64,000 nucleotides of DNA, from assembly GCA_022702705.1 (NCBI GenBank), contig CM040423.1, positions 43,783,575-43,847,574 on the forward strand. The letters are read 5' to 3'. Below are positions 12,900 through 23,479 of this stretch, in pieces. The DNA comes from Papilionanthe hookeriana x Papilionanthe teres (taxonomy: Eukaryota > Streptophyta > Magnoliopsida > Asparagales > Orchidaceae). The notes below the pieces were generated by a model. The model ran no database searches. It was not told the origin of the DNA and was given only the letters and a program-made list of their open reading frames with translations. Both the position numbers and the translations under genes were made by a program. Position 1 is the stretch's first letter. Every line of letters starts with the position of its first letter.

Positions 12900-13931
12900 C
12901 TTTTCTATTGTCTTTCTTTCCCCTTTTATACATAAGAGAATAAATCTATAAAATAAACAAAGCAATACATTTTGAATTGTATGATGCCTCTATCTGACAT
13001 CCCGCTGAAAAGAGTTTATGTCGATGTCAGTGTAGTACCAGTTGATGCTAGATACTACCGATGAAAATCATATATTGTTGGTACTGCAGCTAACTCGATA
13101 CCTGGGTAAAAATATAGAATCCCAAATATCAAGCAATACCTTTAATTAAGAAATTGTCGAATGTCCTTTGTGGTCATTATAACCTCCTTTGATAGCTTCC
13201 CTAGCTCAGGTGGGCTAGGTTACTCTTTTGAGGGAAAATGAGAGATTGGATTGGCAGGAAGACAAGCATGCATGCAGGCTCGATTCAACAATTTCAATAG
13301 GTGTGCTCAGCTCAACCAATTCAGCTAGTGGACTTTGTTCGGCCAGTTTGGCGAGGGGCTTAATTCGGCCACCTTAACCGGTGGGTTCGGTTCAATCACT
13401 TTGGTCGGTGAGCTTGTTTTAATGAGAGGGAATTTCAACGAAAACTTTTGTATGACGTATTTGCGCATACACCTACAAAATTCTCAATCATTAATATATT
13501 CTTTTACACTATCTAGAAACCTTAGGTCGCTATTGGTGGTGATCTATGCATCACTAACAGGGCTTGTGGATTAAATCAATTGGGAAGTAATAGGGTGGAA
13601 TGATGATAGAACAAAGATAATTTAATAAGATCTTTTGAAGAATTACATAAAAAATTATCACCCTTCAGCACAGAAGATGAATAAATAAAGGATTCGGAAA
13701 GCTAAACTTAAGATTCACAGAATTAAAGAAAAGAGATAAAGCGGACCTCCAATTGTCGAGGTAAAGCTAATGATGATAATTCTTAGATCACTTGTTTTCT
13801 TTGGAATACGGAGAAAGTGTATTTTGATAAATTATGCCCTTATTATTTTTCACATTTAGTTCATTTAGCTCAATACTGAAGGCTTTATGATCCATGTTGT
13901 TTTTTTAACAATAGATATATTTTATTTAAAG
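12151..13931. other. MCCA pseudogene intron remainder
   Basis: AT-rich, with a purine-rich block at about 12450-12830 leading into a (GA)n microsatellite. The 122-codon minus-strand frame at 12416-12784 is a translation of this biased block and has no family resemblance. Confidence 0.4.
12851..12896. repeat. (GA)n microsatellite
   Basis: Uninterrupted GA dinucleotide run of about 46 bp. Confidence 0.95.
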
Positions 13932-14814
13932 GTTTTTGGAGACAAGCATGGAAATGTCATCCATTTATATGAGAGAGACTGCAGTGTGCAACGAAGGCAT
14001 CAGAAAATAGTTGAAGAGGCACCTGCGATATGGTTCATATGTCTTTTGTACTGTTGTTTTTGTTCTTATGTTTGTAATATCTTTTTTCTCAATTGCTGCA
14101 GTCAAAAGTAGCCAATGAGTTCCGCTCTCACCTAGGCGAAGCTGCTGCTGCTGCCAAGGTTAGGTGATTCGGAATTCAATAATTTTTTGTAAATCCTACT
14201 TCCAATTTGTTTGAATTGATAGGAAGGTTTTTTTATCTTCTAAAAAGAAAACTTTTCCTTGCATCATGAGGTCTTGTATTTTTGGCCACCGTGTTCCATT
14301 GGAGCAAGTTTTGCCACCTTTTTATATGTTTTAATCAGCTGCTTTGTACTCAATTCTACTTCATTAGTTATTTATATTCAGATTGAGAATTCCTAGCATG
14401 TATTCTCCATAAAGGCAGCTGGCTGTTACAATGTGGGAACAGTGGACTTTATTATGGATACTCTTTCCAACCAATTTTATTTGATGGAGATGAACACCAG
14501 ACTTCAGGTTTGCTGACTTTGTTCTATTATTGTTACAACATAAAAGCATAAACTTGGAGATATTTTTGCACTTTCTCACTCTCTCTCTTTTCTTTTAACT
14601 TTAAGCATGAGTGTTTAGGGCGTTGAAAAATAGTTTACCCCAAACAATTATTGATTGATGACAACAACATGAAGGTCAAACATCCCGTAGTCAAGATGAT
14701 TGTTGGGCAAGATCTCGTGGAGTGACAAATCCTTGTTGCAAATGGTGAAACTTTGCCTTTGACTTAGTCAGAAGGTGTCCTTAAAAGGTAAACTTTTAAA
14801 ACAATTACATAGTT

Positions 14815-16800
14815 TATCTGCAGCATAGGTCATCCATTGCTGCGAAGGATTTAGACAAGAGACTCTCAATGTTTTTATTTGGGATATGGAGATCTTTTCC
14901 TGCCGAGCCCATTTCTAATAAGCTCGGTAAACTCCCTACTTTAACCCCTCTCCTGCAGACTCGCTCTTGTGGCTTATGATTTGTGCATTGTCCGCTCATT
15001 TCGGCCTCACGAATGCTTGATCATTTTGTGAAGAATCGGGAATACTCCTCCTGTCGAGCCTATCTTTTTGTCGCGTTGTAGCCTTCTACTTATTCCTCTA
15101 CGGCAGGTTCGTGGCTTAGCTCCAAAAAGGCTCGGAGTTGCTTTGATTCGTTCCCTCCCTGCTACCTCTTCTTATTCGACTTGGATCTGTTCCGTCTATC
15201 CATGTGCACAACCCGTTAGAGCTGCTGCAGTTTTTTTTTTCCTTATTATTTTTTTTATAAAAGGGATTGTAGTTCTAATAGTTGTTATAATTATAATAAG
15301 CATTATTTTATTTTATAAATAACATTTTATCGATATCATATCTTAAGTAAATTTGATTATAAAAAAAAAAAGATTTTCATCATAAATTTTTTTTTCATAA
15401 AAGCTGTCATAGATAAATTTTTTGGGGATTTAGAAACATACCATAAGAAACTTTCATATTTATCTCTCATAACACCTAAAACTTAAATATTATTAAAATA
15501 CCACCAAAAATTCTATTTCGTCGTCCAATATACCTCTTGGAGAGACTCCTTTTCTCGTTCGCTGGCAAAATCGATCCCCTGCCCCTTCACTTCTTCGACA
15601 ACACATAAGATACTACTTGTTACTATGTGGTCGCTCTTTCAACAGCGAGCAGGTCAAGCGAGAAGTCGACGCGAGTGACAGGTCAAGCGTGAGGTCGATG
15701 ATGAGCAGCAGCTAATGCCTATTCTTACGAGCATGATGGGCAACAATTACATGAATGAAACTGCTACGGTTTGATGTGACTGGATGTTAAAGCAATGAAT
15801 ATACGAAATGATCTGACCCTTTATCATACTTTATTTATTTTAAACTATAGCTCGGGCAAGACATTTCTTGATTTTTCTATTTTTGCACGAAAAGATGTAC
15901 TTTGAACGGCTCCTATGCATCCAACATTCACAAGATGGTTGTAAGCCTAGATTTTTTTGTCCTTTGTTTTGGTATGATATATTAAAACAAAGGATTTTTT
16001 TGGTTAATATTGATAATTCTATCATTTGGTTTGGGCATCAAAGAGTTGATAAAAAAAGTGTTGTCTACTTCTCTTGTTAAAGTAAACAAGTAGTTTTTCT
16101 TTCCTGTGAACTTTTGAGATCAGTTGTTTAGTTAGCGTCTTCATTTCTAGTTATAGTTATTACATTTTCCCTCCAAAATATATAATGAAATACTTAAATT
16201 GGAATTTCTGAAAATATCATATTTCTAAATTGTTGATTTACATATATACATACCACTTTTATGTATTTACATATTGAGTCCGGGCAAAGCTAATGGAGAT
16301 CTTTCTGTAGCTCTCCTAGCTTTCAAGCAAGTTCATCGATGACCTCTCATTGAAACTTAAAAAATTGACTTTTTGTTATATCTATTGCTTCGAGTTGCGT
16401 CTATTTGCTAATGTGCTTACTTGTTTATGTGTTACAGTGAAATTCTCATGTGTCAATTGAGATTACAAAATAAGAGTTTGATTTGGTCGATGGGATTAAA
16501 AAGCAATCAAGAAAATCATATTTTCTATCGTTGTGATCTACAATGTAAACACTGCTTTCAAAGTTGAGAACTATAGAAGAATGTTCTACAAATACCCTAG
16601 GAATAGAACAGAAAACAGCTGCGACTATTTTAAGTGGGTTAAATTGGAGTAAGCATCATCTAATATTGACCTTGCTAGACTATTAGATTCTCTAGAATAT
16701 TTATTGAGTAGTAACTAATCTATTAAATACAAGCTTTATAAGATTAAAATTTGATGGTAGTGGGAATTAATTGTAGAAATTTGAACTGTTGTAATTTTCT
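14815..16800. repeat. Repeat family D1, copy b (3' part)
   Basis: This aligns by eye with 57140-58900 (copy c) almost throughout, including the blocks around 15840-16060 (match 58005-58215) and 16560-16650 (match 58780-58870). It begins only about 28 bp after the last readable MCCA exon, so D1 replaced the 3' part of that gene or was joined to it by rearrangement. Unlike copies a and c it lacks the acidic protein frame. Confidence 0.75.
16581..16637 (+). pseudogene. GRF-type zinc-finger relic (D1 copy b)
   Basis: A 19-codon stretch reads FYKYPRNR, then SCDYFKW, the second half of a GRF zinc finger (FYxC...C.YFxW), with the first Cys replaced by Tyr. The D1 copy c equivalent at 58795-58848 keeps that Cys. 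A stop follows shortly after. GRF fingers bind nucleic acid in several nuclear enzymes and occur in plant transposon-related proteins. Only half of the finger is visible, so the call is tentative. Confidence 0.4.
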
Positions 16801-18539
16801 TTTAGAGGTTCTACTGAAATGTGTGTAATTTAAGTAATGAAAGGTTCTAGACTAAGACTTATTACATTTTATCGATGTTTTTTGTACCGGAAATGTATAT
16901 TTTTGTTTGTGAAAGTTAAAATTTTGTGAATTCATTAAAATATAATATCTTTTAGAAAGTGATTTTTTTTGGCGATTATTATATTTGGCATGTTATGATT
17001 TATGTGGGAAATCAGAGAAAAGGGAGAATAATTCTGTATTTCCTTGATTTACATTGATAATACATGATATTAAATAGGATTTTTTACAAGACGAAGAAAT
17101 AGGAAACTATTTAAATAATTCTCTCAATTAAGGAATTATTAATTAATTTTGATTCTCTTAATTTAAGGGATTCCAAATTAATTGTAATTACCTTAAGTTA
17201 AGGTATTACAAATTGATTCTCCCAATTTATTTTCATAGCTATGTACAGCTCTGTTACATCTCGACAATTTATAATATGCCAAGCATTTGGAGTATGTTCG
17301 TTGTAGTTCAGAAAGTAATTTTATTAAGCTTTGAAAGTTTGTTGTTAGCAGGAGTTTGATTAGACGATTAAACAAGCCATTTTTATATTATTGGAGTTTG
17401 ATAATCGTTATATTAATTGCTACTTTCAAACAGTAATAGTCGCTTTATTTATTCATCATGTTTCATGTTTTTTGGTGTGACCATGTAACTGGCTAAGACT
17501 GTTCTAACATAACACCCATGTCTCAATTATCAATAATTTTTCTTATGATACATTTAATTAATGAATTTTTGAAGAGCAAAATTACAATAATTGGTAAGGG
17601 TGAAGGCTAGGTTGAATCTTGGCTTGATCATATAGCTATTATAACATGCTTGCATGATTTAAGTGCAAAATCAAGATGACATATGGCGGGAAATGTTGAT
17701 TTTATTTGTTAAGTTTGCTAATGAAAATGGTATATTTATGATTTTGGGAAAATTGCAAATATTGTTTGAATTACATTTAATTATTCCAATTTTATTAATT
17801 CTTTATTGTTTCGTTGATTAATGATCATTTGGATTCAAATTTTGCAAGATTAAGGGTTCAAAGGTGAGGAAGGATTTTAAAGGAAAAGTCGAGAAGTTTT
17901 AGATAGATCTCACTGATGCAAAGTTTAGTATCATCCATTTCGTTCGCTTGAGGGTAGCTTCATGAATACTCAACATTTCGACCACGATCAGATTTTCCTT
18001 GTAATGGCGCAAAGAGAAGTTTGTATGAGAATTGAATGTAGTATCAGTTTGAGATCACAAAAGATGTAGTCATGTGTGCGTGGTGATAAACATACACATA
18101 ATCGAACGACAATCATCCATGTTGTGCAGTGAGGTGCAAAATCATGTAAAAAGTTTAATGAGAATAAATCATCAAACAAGTAAATGTTTAAGAAAAATCT
18201 ATGCATCGATCATAAATGGATCATTATTCATCCAATGAGAAGAAAAGCAATGTCATGATCATTGAGATGCATATCAAATAATTCCTATGCATACACACAT
18301 CTAAAATCTAACTTTTATTTAATACATTTATGCCACCAAAGTCTTTCACTCAAAAAAATATATATATTATCCCTTTAACTTAAAAATACATCTTTTAGTG
18401 CATAAAAAAGTGGTATGTAAAAATTATAGTTTAGATGTTAAATATGTAAATATTTAGGAATGGGATGGTGTGTAAGATTTCACGAGAGAACAAAATCCAA
18501 ACATGTAAACATTTGTTTCAAAGACAAAAAAAGTAATTT
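16801..18539. other. AT-rich DNA, no gene seen
   Basis: No persuasive coding frame. Around 17040-17230 several short imperfect copies of an AATTAAGG-type motif occur, with no element boundary that I can define. Confidence 0.4.
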
Positions 18540-19190
18540 AAGTTTTTCGATCTCCCACAAACGAACACATAATCACAAAAAATGGAACATCAGATATTTT
18601 CGAATTCCACGAATTAAAGCTTCAGCGACTCCAAATTTTTCAAAATGAGATTCACGAGGTTTCTAAATCGCATAGGCCCAAGCCATAAACGCTTCAGACT
18701 TTTAATCACAAAGCCACCGCACATTTTATATGTTCCAACATGAGATTTTCAAAGTTTCAAAACTTTCACAAAACAAAGCCGCAATAATTTCATAATTTTG
18801 AGAACCATATTTGTAAAATTTCCAATTTTTCATAAAGCAAAGTCGTCACGATTCTGAATTTTACAAAATGAGATTTATGAAGTTTACGGATTGCATAAAC
18901 CAGAGCCATACAAATTTCAGATTTCCAATAGAAAGTCACTGCGTATTTCATTTTTTCCAACATGAGATTTTTGAAGTTCCCAAACTTTCACAAAACAAAG
19001 TTACTGCACCTCATATTTTCTAAAAGATAAATCACAAGTTTCAAATTTTCATGTGGAAAGCCAACACACATTTCATATTGTCCAAAAATGAAGCTTTTGA
19101 GGTTTCCAATTTTTCATAAAACAAAACTACAACAATTTCAGATTTTTCCAAGGGAAGATTTGACAAGTTTTCAAACTTCAGATTATTCCG
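18540..19190. repeat. Diverged tandem repeat, period about 223 bp
   Basis: AAAATGAGATT(C/T)A(C/T)GA at about 18643 recurs at about 18867, and TCCAACATGAGATTTT at about 18733 recurs at about 18956, both 223-224 bp apart. Each unit is made of related sub-blocks (AATGAGATTT...AAGTTT...TTTCACAAAACAAAG). About three units are present with substantial divergence, so this is an old array. No coding content. Confidence 0.65.
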
Positions 19191-20219
19191 GCTTTGGAGG
19201 GCAGCACAGAACCCAAAGTTGAACTACGGGCGAGGGTCGACCGGAAACCAGAGGGGAAAAGGCATGTGGTCGAAGAGACAGTGTCACTGCCACCTTCGTC
19301 TAATGATGAGGAGTTGCCCCTTGGAAGAATCGCTTGGATGGCACTAACGTCTTTGGAAGCTCGGGAGGGACGTATTTGATGGTAAATACCCAGCGCAACC
19401 AATCGTTCCTCTTTAGTAAGTAGATCCATAAATATGGTTGCAAATATGGAAACCAATCATTATCTTTTTTAATAAAAAAGGGTTTATTTGATTTCGTTTT
19501 ATGTTTTTTTGTTGAATTTTCTATTCGTTCGATATGTATTTTTCTTGGTACAATCATTTTGAAATGATTTTTTTATTATTATTATAAAGAAGTTCATAGC
19601 TGGATCGAGATTTTCCTTTTTATGTCTATAAATCTTTTTCTTGTAGAACATAAATGTTTGATTTTTTTTTCCTTGTGCAACCATGTTGTACATAGATGTA
19701 TCTTTGATATTTTTCAATATCGTTTTTTTCGAAAGTCAAAGCTTTCTATGTCTACTCTATGTTGATTTAACTTATTCAGTGGGTAACAATATGGTTTCAT
19801 TTGTGCATTTGGTCAGCATCAAATCCAGATGTGTACTACAACTCAAACAACATGGTATCCTTATAATATTAAATATTACATACAACAAACCACTCCAAAT
19901 AATAATAATAAAAAAAGATTACAGATTAACTATATAAATGTAATTGTGTTTGAAACCTGCCAATAAGCTTTAGTCTATAATATTATCACCAACAAGAGAA
20001 GCAAATATAACGTCTGAGTTATTCAAGTTATCACTCTGCTTGCTTTCCATCCTCAAGATTTTTACCTAAGTTTCGGTAAAAAAAAATTTATTTCAATCTT
20101 AAACCCTAAAGGTTGTACAACTTTTTTTATATTTGCTTTTCAAATTTCTGGTACGTTATTTTTTGTAAATTATTAACTGTGTCAATACCTCTAAGACGGG
20201 CTGGGACGGGCCACATTGT
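19191..20219. other. Anonymous sequence with a short coding-like block
   Basis: At 19194-19379 on + there is a 61-codon frame of near-coding composition (EELPLGRIAWM, then TSLEAREGRI) that contrasts with the AT-rich flanks. I cannot name it; it may be an exon or an element fragment. The rest is AT-rich. Confidence 0.25.
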
Positions 20220-20491
20220 TTCAATTATAATCAGTTTGACCAATTTTAAAATCAATCCCTCTAAACCGACCGAATGCTCAACCCTATGTAGCATAAATAA
20301 GGTAGCCATCTTACAATAATAAAAAGCAATTGGAAATGTAGTTATAGATGCAGCAAAAGCAGAATAAAATAACAGTTTCAGACATTTTTAGAGAACACAG
20401 TCATGAAATGCAACTAATTATCGCATCATTTCAAACTCAAGATTAATGATTTCTTAATCGAATGATGAGACAAAGAAGAATAGGTATGTAC

Positions 20492-20759
20492 CTCAGTAAC
20501 AGGTGCAACCTTGAAGAGTCCCCTCACTGCTTCCGGTAAATGGGCAAGCTCGTCATCTCGTGGACATTGTCGGATCCAGCGTCGAACACCTTGAAGGCGA
20601 GAATTGTGCGTGCAAAAGAAAGGCTGAAACCGAGTGATCCAAGCGCCCGAGGAGAAGGCGGAGGTAGATAATGGGATCAAGGAAGCTCTGTCCATTGGGG
20701 TCCCAATTGAAGATGTGACGCTGGAGGGATTCAAGGGGTTGGATGACAGAGTGATCCAT
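20492..20759 (-). pseudogene. Unknown gene, first-exon-like fragment (D2 copy 1)
   Basis: On the minus strand an ATG at 20759 opens MDHSVIQPLESLQRHIF and continues through FLDPIIYLRLLLGRLDHSV. After a frame change the sequence reads through DELAHLPEAVRGLF and VAPVTE, ending at a good splice donor (GAG|GTACAT at 20491). This has the look of exon 1 of a host gene. I do not recognise the family. The D2 copy 2 equivalent (50040-50313) has an in-frame TAG and more indels, so at least that copy is dead. The frame change here makes this one probably dead too. Confidence 0.4.
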
Positions 20760-21393
20760 AGGTAATTATCTCCGGCGGAGGCGTGACGCCGGCTCCATTA
20801 TACATTACGACGCATGATGGCGAGGACGATGCTCACCTCTGAGTTTATCAGGCAGCACAAGTTACGGCCAGAGAAGGGGTAACTTCCTGATTAACAGGGA
20901 AAACAACTTACTGAGGTAAATGTTGCCACATCAGATGAAAGGCCCAGAGACTGGCCAAATTAGAGGCCTCCACGTGGAGCATATTCTGACAAGGCGCTAC
21001 TGTAGCACTTTAGTCTACAACCTATAATAACCATGAGTTTTTGTGCCTATAATGGCTTTTTAAAGACTAATCAACTATTAAATTCTTGTGCAAATATGAA
21101 GTTATAAAAAGATAAGAGCGAATGATTTATTTCTGAAACAAAGATTGATGAGAATCAATTAGTCTCAAATTGGATGTGTTGCATCACTACTTTGATAATG
21201 CATAGTTCCTAATTTTAATTCTTTTAATTGAGCTAATAATAAATTATGATTTGATTTTTTTTTCTTAAATGATAAATCTATATTTATTGAACATTGTTCT
21301 TGCATTTGTGATCAATTGTTTTCCAAAAAAAAAAAAATTATAAGTTGTTATATAAGTGAGAATGATACAATGTCGACCAATTTGTTATATTTT

Positions 21394-21540
21394 ACTACTA
21401 TAAATTATAATGCAAATATGTTACATATAAAAGTAAATGGTTTTATGGAGATATATGCAATAAATGAGAATAATATACTACTATAGATTATAATGCAGAT
21501 ATGCTGCATATAAAAGTAAATAATGTTATGGAGATATATG
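21394..21540. repeat. 83-bp tandem duplication at the insertion site
   Basis: The segment starting ACTACTATA at 21394 and ending GAGATATATG at 21457 is repeated 83 bp later (21477-21540) with a few changes. The retrotransposon inserted at the end of the second unit. D2 copy 2 has only one unit. Confidence 0.8.
21536..21540. other. Target site duplication, left
   Basis: ATATG immediately before the LTR start TGTTGACC. The same five bases follow the 3' LTR at 48872-48876. Confidence 0.9.
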
Positions 21541-21544
21541 TGTT

Positions 21545-21565
21545 GACCTCATTTTTGATGAGGTC
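21545..21565. repeat. Inverted repeat at LTR start
   Basis: GACCTCAT, loop TTTTG, ATGAGGTC: a perfect 8-bp inverted repeat four bases inside the LTR. It is identical in the 3' LTR at 41532-41552. It could be an integrase-recognition or transcriptional element; that is inference only. Confidence 0.8.
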
Positions 21566-22059
21566 TTCTCTTCTTCTCTTTAGTACTTAGGATCTAGCCT
21601 TAGGCTTTTCCTTTGACTATCCTAGAGGATTAGAATTAGGACCCACAACTTAGAAATTCAAACCACTTTTTAACTCTCCACAAACTCCACAAACTTGATT
21701 GTAGACCCCTAATCACTTAGAAGGTTGAAATCAAATGTGGAAGTTTAAAGGATGAGTTCCCATAGGACTCTTTGGCCTTAGGACTGCCTACAGGTAGCTC
21801 GATGCAGTGAAGGGGCTGACTTACACACACACTACACCTATACACTACACTTTCACACACCTCCTAAAACTACAACCATATCCAATTTGACCTCCTAACT
21901 CATGCAGGTGATTCACATGGATGGTCTTTAACCCCTAAGCCCTTGGCTAAGAGGGTTAGGAACAACATAGTGAGTGCCTCAAATGAGTCCCTTCATGGCT
22001 CATGTGGGCTTGATATGGCTTCATGGCTCAACCAAAAAGATTTCATTCCACTTACATTC

Positions 22060-23330
22060 ACCCAAGCTTCAATTTTCCAAATTTTCGATTTTTGACCCCG
22101 GGACCCTACACACTTCCTAACCTACAAAACCGTCGAAATTACCCAAATCTTCCAAAATTTCCAAATCACCCAAAATTCCCCAAAAACATTCCTAAACATT
22201 TCCTCACCAATCAAATTAATCATCCATACCCAAAAATACAAAAAATTCCAAAAATACCTCCCGATACCCTCCAAATACCCAAAATACCCCTCTTAGCCAA
22301 AAAATCCAAAAATTCAGAAAATTCCCAGAAAATTCCAGAAAATCCCAAATATTCCCAATTTCATTTTTTTCAACTACACCATGGGCCAATTTTGTCAATT
22401 TACCCCACTTTTATCAAAATCCCCAATTTGACTCATTTTAACCCAAAGTGAACCCAATGTCAAACCAAACCTACCCAATTGACCCAAATTCTGGTCCAAT
22501 TCAATTCTAAACTTCAATTCAACATCCCCAACACCAATCTAGACCAAATCCAAGTCCAATTTGATTGACATTTGAATCCAATTTCACTTTGGGCCTTAAA
22601 GCCCAATTTTAACTCATGACCCAAACTTAGCCCAAACTCACCCAATTCAACTCCAATTAACCCCAAATCTTTTCTAAACCTTCCTTAACATTCCCATAAA
22701 CAAAAAACTAACATGATTTGTCCAAAATTTATACCCAAACCCCACTCAAATTCAACCCAAAATCAAAAAGCCCAATTTTGACCTAAACCCAAACCTAACC
22801 CAAATAGGCCCAAACCTCAAAATCAAAACCCAACCAAAGCCAAAACCTCTTTGAAACACTCCCATAAACATTTCCCAACATTTATTTTACATCAATTTCA
22901 ACCCTAGCCCAACATTGACCCAAGTTAGCCCAATTTGACCTATATTGGCCCATTCACCAAAAAGCCCAAATCCAACCCAATTCAAACCCAAACCACCCCA
23001 AATTTGCTCCAAATCACTCATAACCCATCCATGAGCTAAAACCAACATTTTTTTGGCCCAATCCTTCACAAATTCCCCATCCATAAATTTATTTCCAAAA
23101 CCAAAAGCCCACTTTCTTAAACCTTCCTAAAGCCCATCTCCACCAAAATCCAAAGGGGAAAATCAATCCAAGGCCCATATGACAAATTCTCTTCATCATG
23201 CATTCAATTAAAATCATCCCTAAGTCCTAATCCAATGATCAAATAATTCTAAATAAAGCTTCATCCAACTTTCCACCAAAATATCCTAAATCCTTAAAAT
23301 CCATTTTTATGAAGTTGACTAAACTTTTCC
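22060..23330. other. G-depleted, strand-asymmetric block of the 5' LTR
   Basis: The plus strand is almost free of G: bases 22741-22800, for example, contain two G in 60. The text is made of CCCAAAT, CCAATTTGACC and AACCCAA words. The 3' LTR has the same block. Long minus-strand open frames here follow from the missing stops that such composition causes and are not genes. Confidence 0.85.
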
Positions 23331-23479
23331 CAAGCCAAATGGAGCCAAATGCAAGCCATGAACAAGCCACATGAAGCCATGGAAGGTTTGACATGTGATC
23401 AAGCCATTAATGGCAAAAGGAGGAGCCTCTTTTAAGCCCCCTTAAAAAGGTTTTAACCCTTTTAATGCTTCACCTTAAT

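Larger units (their letters stand above)
8375..14787 (+). pseudogene. MCCA: Methylcrotonoyl-CoA carboxylase alpha subunit (MCCA), partial, broken
   Basis: MCCA is the biotin-carboxylase subunit of the mitochondrial leucine-degradation enzyme. Seven exon pieces are readable: 8375-8495 (GYGFLSESADFAQL), about 8610-8762 (ASKRIMGAAGVPLV, then THGGGG of the ATP-grasp loop), 10380-10516 (EKYITQPRHVEVQ), 13932 to about 14023 (VFGDKHGN, ERDCSVQRRHQK, EEAPA), about 14102-14158, 14415-14507 (MEMNTRLQ) and 14675-14787 (IVGQDLVE). All belong to the biotin-carboxylase half; the transit peptide and the biotinyl domain are absent. Several GT/AG borders survive, so this was a spliced gene copy, not a retrocopy. 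It is dead: an extra base near 8392 shifts HPGYGF, and in-frame stops stand at 10433 (TAA), 14723 (TGA) and 14765 (TAG). The long interval 10517-13931 has taken in an RTE LINE. Homology at 14815 switches to repeat D1. Confidence 0.9.
20220..21540. repeat. Tandem duplication D2, copy 1, left part
   Basis: This matches 49768-51020 closely, for example a shared AAAAAGCAATTGGAAATGTA and the whole pseudo-exon block 20426-20960. The copy is interrupted at 21540 by the giant retrotransposon and resumes at 48877-49338. Copy 2 lies just beyond, so copies 1 and 2 were adjacent before the insertion. Confidence 0.85.

Noticed and set aside
22887..23084. Trp/Gly-rich minus-strand frames in the G-poor LTR block (also 42875-43072)
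   Set aside because: A plus strand lacking G gives a minus strand lacking C and few stop codons; the frames are a composition artefact.
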